From Temnothorax longispinosus (lineage: Eukaryota > Arthropoda > Insecta > Hymenoptera > Formicidae): 64,000 bases of DNA. The notes under the pieces were generated by a model. It saw only the letters and a program-made list of their open reading frames with translations. It was not told where the DNA came from and did no database searches. The translations under genes were made by a program, and so were the position numbers. This document shows, in pieces, positions 61,199 to 64,000 of the stretch. The number at the start of each line of letters is the position of its first letter. Within the stretch, counting starts at the first letter, position 1. Where the stretch lies: NCBI RefSeq assembly GCF_030848805.1, contig NC_092368.1, forward strand, positions 17,539,341 through 17,603,340. The letters are read 5' to 3'.

Positions 61199-63517
61199 TT
61201 ATGATGGTGGAACCCAACCACCGAATGCTGTTTCAAGTTCTTTAGCCACGGCAATGCATATATGATCATTGTACGGAGCTGCTACCACCTTCAATTATAG
61301 AAAATACGAGTTTTAAGAATTCGCAACATTTTATTATAATAATATAATGATTTAAAGGTAGCTAGAAACAAAGAAAGATACTTTTTTAACAGACAATGCA
61401 GTCTGCCGATAGCATACAGCCGTGAAATAGAATTTGGAAAATATGAATATTTAATGCAAAATATAGAGTACGAATGTGAATTTTAAAATCTTCATACTGA
61501 TATTTAAAAATCTCACCTGAATACCGACTGGCAAGCCTTGTTCATCCAAGCCCAGTGGCACTTGGCAAGTTGGAAACCGCAAAGCATTCAACAGACACCA
61601 GTAACTAAAGTTGAAGGGCCTCAGATATGCGGAATAATGATAATTGGCGGGAAATGGTGCCGAAGGATAAAACAATACCCCGTTGTCACCCAATTTCTCC
61701 TGCGGAATAATTTCCACGATAAATATATAACGATACACATAGAAATTCACACAAGAATTGGTCGATATATTCTTCAATTTTTGAATTCTTCTCTTGTACA
61801 TACACCATATGTATACATCTAATTTCTCTTTCGTGATAATTACCGCCAAGAATTGTTTCGCTTTTGCAGTGGCACTCTTTGCCCATTCGGCGTTCTCCCG
61901 CGGCAAAATATCCTCATCTATTAATTTCATGATAGCAGCCAACGTTAACTGTGAGTTTCCAGTGAGTAGATTGTAAATTTCTCCACTCGCGCTAGCGACA
62001 TACTGCAAAGTAAATATTTTTGAACTGAGAAACAAAGATATGACGCAAATGTAGTGAAGATATATGTCTTGCAGAATATCGACTTTAAACATTTCTAATT
62101 TACATAAATTTTATTGCCCCGAAGCTCGGGGCAATGTTGTAACGCTTTAAATTTAAATTTAATCCTCACCTTTCGATCCGTTATATTCAGCTTGAAATTA
62201 ATGTCCTCGCAACTCATACAATATCTCCATAATTTGTAGCCGTACTCAGAACCTGGTATTTTAATCTGTAATATTCCAAACACCAGTAATATATATTTCC
62301 TACATGTGCAAACTTAGAGCTAGAAACTTGAAAACGATAATTTTCTTGTTAGAACACAACTTTTACAAGGAAGAGAAGAGAAGAGAAGAAAAAGAAAGAA
62401 GAGATGAAGAAAAGAGAGAAAAGAAATATAACAAACTCTTTTCTAACTACTTTCTAAAATTAAGTAACGAGATCTATAGATCCCTACCTTCGTTGCAGAA
62501 CCCGTTAATTCTTTAAAATGTTGCACCGCTTTTTTTAATGTAGCTCGCATGGTTCCGTTTATGCTGCTCGTTCTAAGATCACCAGAACTCTCTTGATAGA
62601 ACACTTTGAGATTCTTTACATTCACCGGCTCGTCTAACTTTAATTTAGTCACGTTAGGACCGACTAGTACCTTCATAAAAGGTATCAGATCTTCAGCCTT
62701 TCTGCAGAGTGGTCCAACTGCTGCTATAGTATCCACATAATCTTTCTCGCGCAATCCGATTCCAGCCATTGGAGTCAATCCTAATAACACCGATAGTAAT
62801 ATTATTATTATTATTAATCACAATTACTTCAAAATTGCACATAACATGCTACAAATAAAATTTGAAACTTTTTTCATTGTAATTATTGTAAAAAACATCG
62901 CATATACTAATCTATTTCCTCCGAAAATGAATAGAGCGTAATTAATATATTATATCAATTTGAAATTACAGAACCAATAATATTTAAAATTAAATGCGAG
63001 ATTAAGCGACCCAACTGGCCAGTATCACTTATGTATTGTTTCTCACTTGAGAAGGACCTAATTAAGGTTGAAACGTAGTGAGTTAATTAAATAAATTGAT
63101 ACTGGCCAGTTGGGGCGCTTAATCTCGCATTTAATTTTAACACTGGCGGATTTAACAATTTATCCAATAATATTTAATAAGATTGACCTTCACTGGGCTT
63201 GTGACCGAACAATCCATTAAAGAACGCAGGCATCCTTATGGAACCTCCTATATCACTACTGACGGAGAGTGGAGAACCACTCGCCGATAGTATGGCTGCT
63301 TCTCCCCCACTGCTGCCTCCAACTGTCCTAGTGATATTGTAAGGATTATTTGTCTGTCCATATAGATTGTTCCTCGATTCACACCATAAATTGAGCTCAG
63401 GAACATTGGTCGTAGCAATTAAAATTCCACCGGCTTCTTTGAGGAAACGAACCGCTGTGGCATCTTCTTTTGCACGATGATTACGACGACACGGCAAGCC
63501 CAAGGAATGGATTAAAC
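61199..63517 (-). CDS. FAAH2: Fatty-acid amide hydrolase 2-like amidase, 3' part
   Basis: Amidase-signature serine hydrolase. FAAH2 cleaves fatty-acid amides at membranes or lipid droplets. Six exons are in the window: 63517-63188, 62780-62488, 62265-62170, 62002-61844, 61699-61517, 61288-61199 (stop TAA at 61201-61199). Phases close, giving about 383 residues of the C-terminal part. The amidase signature is in the first of these: GGSSGGEAAILSASGSPL with the cis serine, and SVSSDIGGSIRMPAFFNGLF with the nucleophile serine. NVPELNLWCESRN and TNNPYN also match FAAH2. The end is GGWVPPS. The exon with the catalytic lysine and the N-terminal membrane segment lie beyond the right edge. The motifs seen are intact, so it is probably functional. 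Confidence 0.92.
62995..63145. mobile_element. Inverted-repeat element in an amidase intron
   Basis: Arms of about 40 bases (AAATGCGAGATTAAGCG...CCAACTGGCCAGTATCA and complement) enclose GAGAAGGACCTAATTAAGGT followed by TGAAACGTAG (63050-63079). The central motif resembles the hairpin in the two Penelope-like candidates in this window but is degenerate. It is intronic and non-coding. Confidence 0.6.
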
Positions 63518-64000
63518 CTAATGGGATAATTAACAATAATTTAATTAAATTTGCACTCTTAAGTGAGTTATTACGCGTTCATATACTGATCATTCTGTTT
63601 TTGATTTTTCCAAATGTACTGACACTTATTTATGCTCAATTAGTTGCTTTTTAAAATTTTTTGTTATGCATAAAATCGTGTTGATTATATATTATTATAA
63701 ATTCAAACGAAAATTCAATCGTCACATGTCGCTTAATCATTGTTCATAAAAAGTTTGAGACTTTGATATCAGATTTTAAATATCATTCTGTAGAGATATA
63801 AAATGCACAACACCATCTGTTTAAGACAAAAACAAAAAAAAATAGTACACTTTGTCATGTCATAATTCATTGAGTCAAATTCATAAATTTAAGTAAAGCT
63901 TAATAAAACAAAAATACTTATATATTTGTCAACCTTCAGTACTTATCAAGTTCCTGAAGCTTGAAATTCGATAGTTTCAATTTCACGTGTCTTTTTCAAA
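63518..64000. other. Intron of the amidase gene
   Basis: AT-rich sequence up to the window edge. No upstream amidase exon could be recognised here. Confidence 0.5.

Overview
The window is animal nuclear DNA, most likely from a hymenopteran insect and probably an ant. The reasons are genes split by many short GT-AG introns, AT-rich intergenic DNA with GC-rich promoter islands, insect-type gene content and a dense load of small transposable elements. The species is inferred, not proven. There is one 500-base assembly gap (13849-14348).

Layout. 1-1514 (-): three phase-compatible exons of a gene I cannot name, running off the left edge and carrying an apparent one-base frame break. 4463-8953 (+): a seven-exon secreted histidine acid phosphatase with one GC-AG intron. 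9276-13209 (-): the nine-exon spliceosomal DEAD-box helicase DDX23/PRP28, convergent with the phosphatase. 13.7-27.9 kb: a repeat-rich accessory region. It holds several copies of an exon module separated by AATTA arrays, a 2.6 kb LTR inserted inside one array, a 5'-truncated LINE, and a decayed Gypsy-like gag with its LTR. 28970-30980 (+): a pseudogene of an M1 aminopeptidase-like gene. 32121-38344 (+): the thirteen-exon deubiquitinase Usp16-45. 42665-47029 (-): a Regnase-1/ZC3H12-type PIN-domain ribonuclease, whose first coding exon may lie about 10 kb upstream at 56942-56959. 61199-63517 (-): the 3' six exons of a fatty-acid amide hydrolase 2-like amidase that continues past the right edge.

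The intact genes are ordinary housekeeping or regulatory genes (splicing, ubiquitin removal, mRNA decay, lipid amide and phosphate ester hydrolysis). They do not form an operon or pathway. Their exon phases were summed by hand and close without error in all five recognised genes.

The less ordinary material is in the repeats. Three unrelated loci carry a short hairpin motif with a hammerhead-ribozyme-like core. A 127-bp inverted-repeat element sits upstream of the start codons of both DDX23 and Usp16-45. The 14-23 kb region holds a repeated exon family with promoter-like TATA boxes, copies with premature stops, and small companion ORFs of unknown function.
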